From contig CM048552.1 of the NCBI GenBank assembly GCA_026413225.1, positions 50,855,001-50,919,000 of the forward strand: 64,000 nucleotides of DNA. Direction: 5' to 3'. A model generated the notes under the pieces. The model worked only from the letters and a program-made list of their open reading frames with translations, was not told the origin of the DNA and searched no databases. Positions 61,103 to 64,000 of this stretch are shown piece after piece (position 1 is the stretch's first letter; every line of letters starts with the position of its first letter). Both the position numbers and the translations under genes were made by a program. This stretch comes from Otis tarda (taxonomy: Eukaryota; Chordata; Aves; Otidiformes; Otididae).

Positions 61103-64000
61103 CCTGTTTTCCTTTTTTTTGCCGGTCTGCGGCGTGACCTCTAATCCCAGAGGCAAAAGGCTGCAGCCAGGCAGCCGTTGGACGAGTACGGCGACTTTAA
61201 AACAGGAAGCGCAGAAGAAAAACAGGTCCAGGGCCTGGCTGCCTACCTGTCCCAGGCCTGACGTGGTCAGGGGGCCTGCGGGGCAGCTGCAGGGTGTTAC
61301 AAACTCAGCTGCCTAACTGAGAGAACGTGCAGGGAAAGTTAAATGGCTCAATTAAGCCTTCCAAAAGCATTCATCCTTTTTCTTAAACTAAGATGGGCCC
61401 CCATTAGCTTCACCAAAAGCTGTGAGGTAGAAACAACGGGAAGAGGGACAGGTGTAACAGACATGGCAGAAGAGAGAAGGTGGAAGGCCAAAGGCTGATC
61501 TCCTGGCCTGTAGGAAAGCAGCCCCTCATTTTAATCCTCAAAGCAAGAACTTTGGAGACCAGGAAGCCCTGAGGCTGCGCCAGGTCCTGGCCTGAGCCCG
61601 TGCTTCCAGCCAGCAGGCCAGTGCCATCTGCTGCACTAGTGAAGAGTCCATTGCAAAACAGCTGAGGACAAGAGGCCAAGGCATGGACCGTGAGGGGTGA
61701 GGCATGTGAGCTGTGTGTGCCTGGTGTTCAGTGCAGGAGGCCTACGGGGCCCCACTCTGGCCCCGGCTTTGTGCACTTGGGCAGTTTTGGTAAGGTGAAT
61801 TTGATGCCCTAACCTGGGCATTGAAAGCAAATTATTCTCTACCATGAGCAACATCGCATCAACCACACAAGGAGAGCAGCAAGCACTCAAGGACATCTTT
61901 ATGTAGTAACAGCTAAGATCCAATTTGACAGCAAAGTTTGGCAACAAAGGGTGATTACTTTTGACAAAACATTGCCAGAAGCCACAGACATGTAATGTCA
62001 AATGCAGAACCTAACCTTTGTCACCCTTAGAAATGAGTTCCCAAAATGACACATCTTCAGCCTGTGCACACAGCCATGGGAGCAGCGCATCAGGAGCTAC
62101 AGGGAGCTGCAAGCGCAGGAGGGATGTAAGGCTTGAGGTACAGTGCAAGACCAAGGGGTGTGTTCCATGCGGTCTCTAGCTGGTGGCAAAGCCCACAGAC
62201 CTCCCAGGAGCATCCCACTGCTCCTGCTGTCCCATTTGGATGTGACCCTGACATGGGAATGTGAGGAACACATGAAGAAGAGGAGACGTGACTTGGAACA
62301 CCATCCACAGTGACATCCTGGAGCTTTGTATAAACTGACTGGACAAGAACCACATGCAGACCAGCCCAGATAAACCCAGGCAGGAGAGGAAGGGAGTTTC
62401 AGTAGATCTGTTGCTACATGTGTTATAGAAAGAAGAAAGAATAACCCCAACATTTTTCCTTTTGCAATTTCTGAATTTCCTCCCATGCCCACTTCCCTTT
62501 CTTAAAATCCACATATATATGGCATCAGAAACACAAGGAAACTGATTTTGTTTAGTAAGCTGTTTATTTCAAAACAGAGGATGGCCCATAAAATATGATG
62601 TAAGAACCATTTAGTAATTCATATGTGTTGGCATCCAGTCAGGCAATTTCAGCTGTCGTAAAACAATAAGGGATTAGAAAGGCAATTAATTCAAAACAGA
62701 AATATGCTGTCAGTGCTTTGCAGGCATAAAAAGAGTCTTGCCAGCAACTCCATACCTGCTTAGTTGGGGTTCCTGTTTTCAGTTTAACCTTTCACAGCAC
62801 ACAAGGAAACTACTTAAGAGGCAAAGTTTTGCCATAGATGTGCAGCTCCTAGAGTCCTGGGAAGTCATTCTCATTTGTGCCTGGGCAAAGGTAAAAGCAA
62901 GAGGAACGAGGAGCTCAGAGCATTGAGCAGGATTTTACAAGGTCAGACTTTCTCCCTCTGCAGGGTACTTTGTTCTCACCTAAGTCTACCCCAGGTCAGC
63001 TCAACCTCTTTCCCCTCTCCTGCGGCACCAAATCTTTCCCACACACCCCCACAGTGCTGTTGCACCCCACCTGGCACCACCTTGGACCACCATGAGAATT
63101 CCAGTGTGGTCCAGGCTGGCTTCCCCATGGGTAAAGTCCACATGAGGCACAAGGTGAGGGAGCCCCAGCAGGAAGCCGCCTGCAGTGTTTGCAGAAGGAA
63201 AGTTTGAACGAGGGCTGGCACTAATGAAATTTGGAGGACCAAACACTGCTGCATTGCTAGTAGAAATCTTGCCCTGATTTCTTCTTCGCCTATTGAGTTA
63301 TCCACATACAGCTTTCATCTGCATCTCTTTTGATGTTTCTAATCATCCCACTCACGTTGCCCTCATGTATGTCTTATTATCCTCACCTTACCAAAAGCTC
63401 ACAGGGAGCCAGTATCAGCCTTACGGCTCGGAGAGAAAGCTGTGGCCAAACCAGCAAGACAAGAGTGGGCTGGAAAGTAAACTACACTTGCAGCCTTGCT
63501 GCTCACACAGCGTAGTAGAAAAGCAGCGCTAAGGGCAGATCTGGGCTGGAGGTTCAGCCTGAGCATGTTAACAGCAGCGTGTTAAAGCATCTTGTTTAAG
63601 CATGTTCAAGCACTGGGTACTGTGTAACTCTTGTGCATTCTCTCCTCTGCGTGTTGTATCCATATGTGTGTTTAACTATGTGTGTTTTACGTATGCTTAA
63701 CTCTGGCGGACGTTTTAATTAACCTTTGTCGAGGAGATTTTTGGAAGGCAAAAAATTACTTGCAAATGTTGGAAACTGCTTTGTGTCATTAGTAATGAGG
63801 AAATACAAACTTCTGAGCACTGAGAATCTTGGAAGTTTTATGTTGTTTGTTACTCTAAGGGCAAGGAAAATAAGAGAAGACCCTCTTTTTAAACTTAATA
63901 ACTATAGCAGTAAATTCACATTTTAAGTCTAGTTAAAAATAAGCTCTCAGCAATTGTTCCACCCTGCCCCAATGGGGACATGTAAACAGAACAGCTACTG
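61103..64000. other. Sequence beyond the tRNA gene, no gene recognised
   Basis: Open frames up to 131 codons exist on both strands but overlap each other and show no known domain. In human the next gene beyond LTA4H is ELK3, a long way off; no ETS-domain exon is seen here. No CR1 or other named repeat is evident. Confidence 0.45.

Noticed and set aside
60659..61156. Minus-strand 165-codon frame over the LTA4H promoter and tRNA
   Set aside because: It runs antisense through the tRNA gene and the promoter island and out of frame with LTA4H exon 1.

Overview
The window is a bird-like vertebrate genomic segment. It contains four spliced, deeply conserved genes with GT-AG introns, several CR1 LINE copies (the dominant bird retrotransposon) whose 3' ends carry the typical 8-bp TTCTATGA-type repeat, CG-dense promoters, and compact intergenic spaces. 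Genes were recognised by reading exons directly and comparing them with what I know of the vertebrate proteins; no database was searched.

Layout. 1-4600: gene-poor sequence with one small CR1 relic. 4600-6890: CG-rich promoter and the four-exon SNRPF gene (+), encoding spliceosomal SmF. 6890-11600: no recognisable gene. 11600-23380: AMDHD1 (+), imidazolonepropionase, nine coding exons; exon 1 carries a one-base frame break in a G-rich run. 23380-26220: gap between convergent genes. 26224-40397: HAL (-), histidine ammonia-lyase, 20 coding exons. Its introns hold a CR1 tail and a 133-bp element with long inverted termini and a 5-bp target duplication. 40400-41940: short spacer. 41939-60707: LTA4H (-), leukotriene A4 hydrolase, 19 coding exons, with a 3.7-kb CR1 LINE inserted antisense in intron 16. 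60140-60960: CG-rich LTA4H promoter. 61020-61091: tRNA-Asp(GTC). 61103-64000: no supported gene.

Function. HAL and AMDHD1 catalyse steps 1 and 3 of histidine breakdown (histidine to urocanate, then imidazolonepropionate to formiminoglutamate). They lie tail to tail, so two enzymes of one pathway are neighbours. SNRPF (splicing) and LTA4H (leukotriene B4 synthesis and aminopeptidase) are functionally unrelated. The order SNRPF-AMDHD1-HAL-LTA4H matches the human 12q23 order as I remember it, except that CCDC38, which I recall between SNRPF and AMDHD1 in human, is not recognisable here.

I found no evidence of a new multi-gene system. The items most worth checking are the AMDHD1 exon 1 frame break, the 133-bp terminal-inverted-repeat element, the CR1 copy with an open SGNH-hydrolase ORF1 beside a frame-broken ORF2, the in-frame tandem splice acceptor in HAL, and the tRNA-Asp gene flanked by 8-bp direct repeats.
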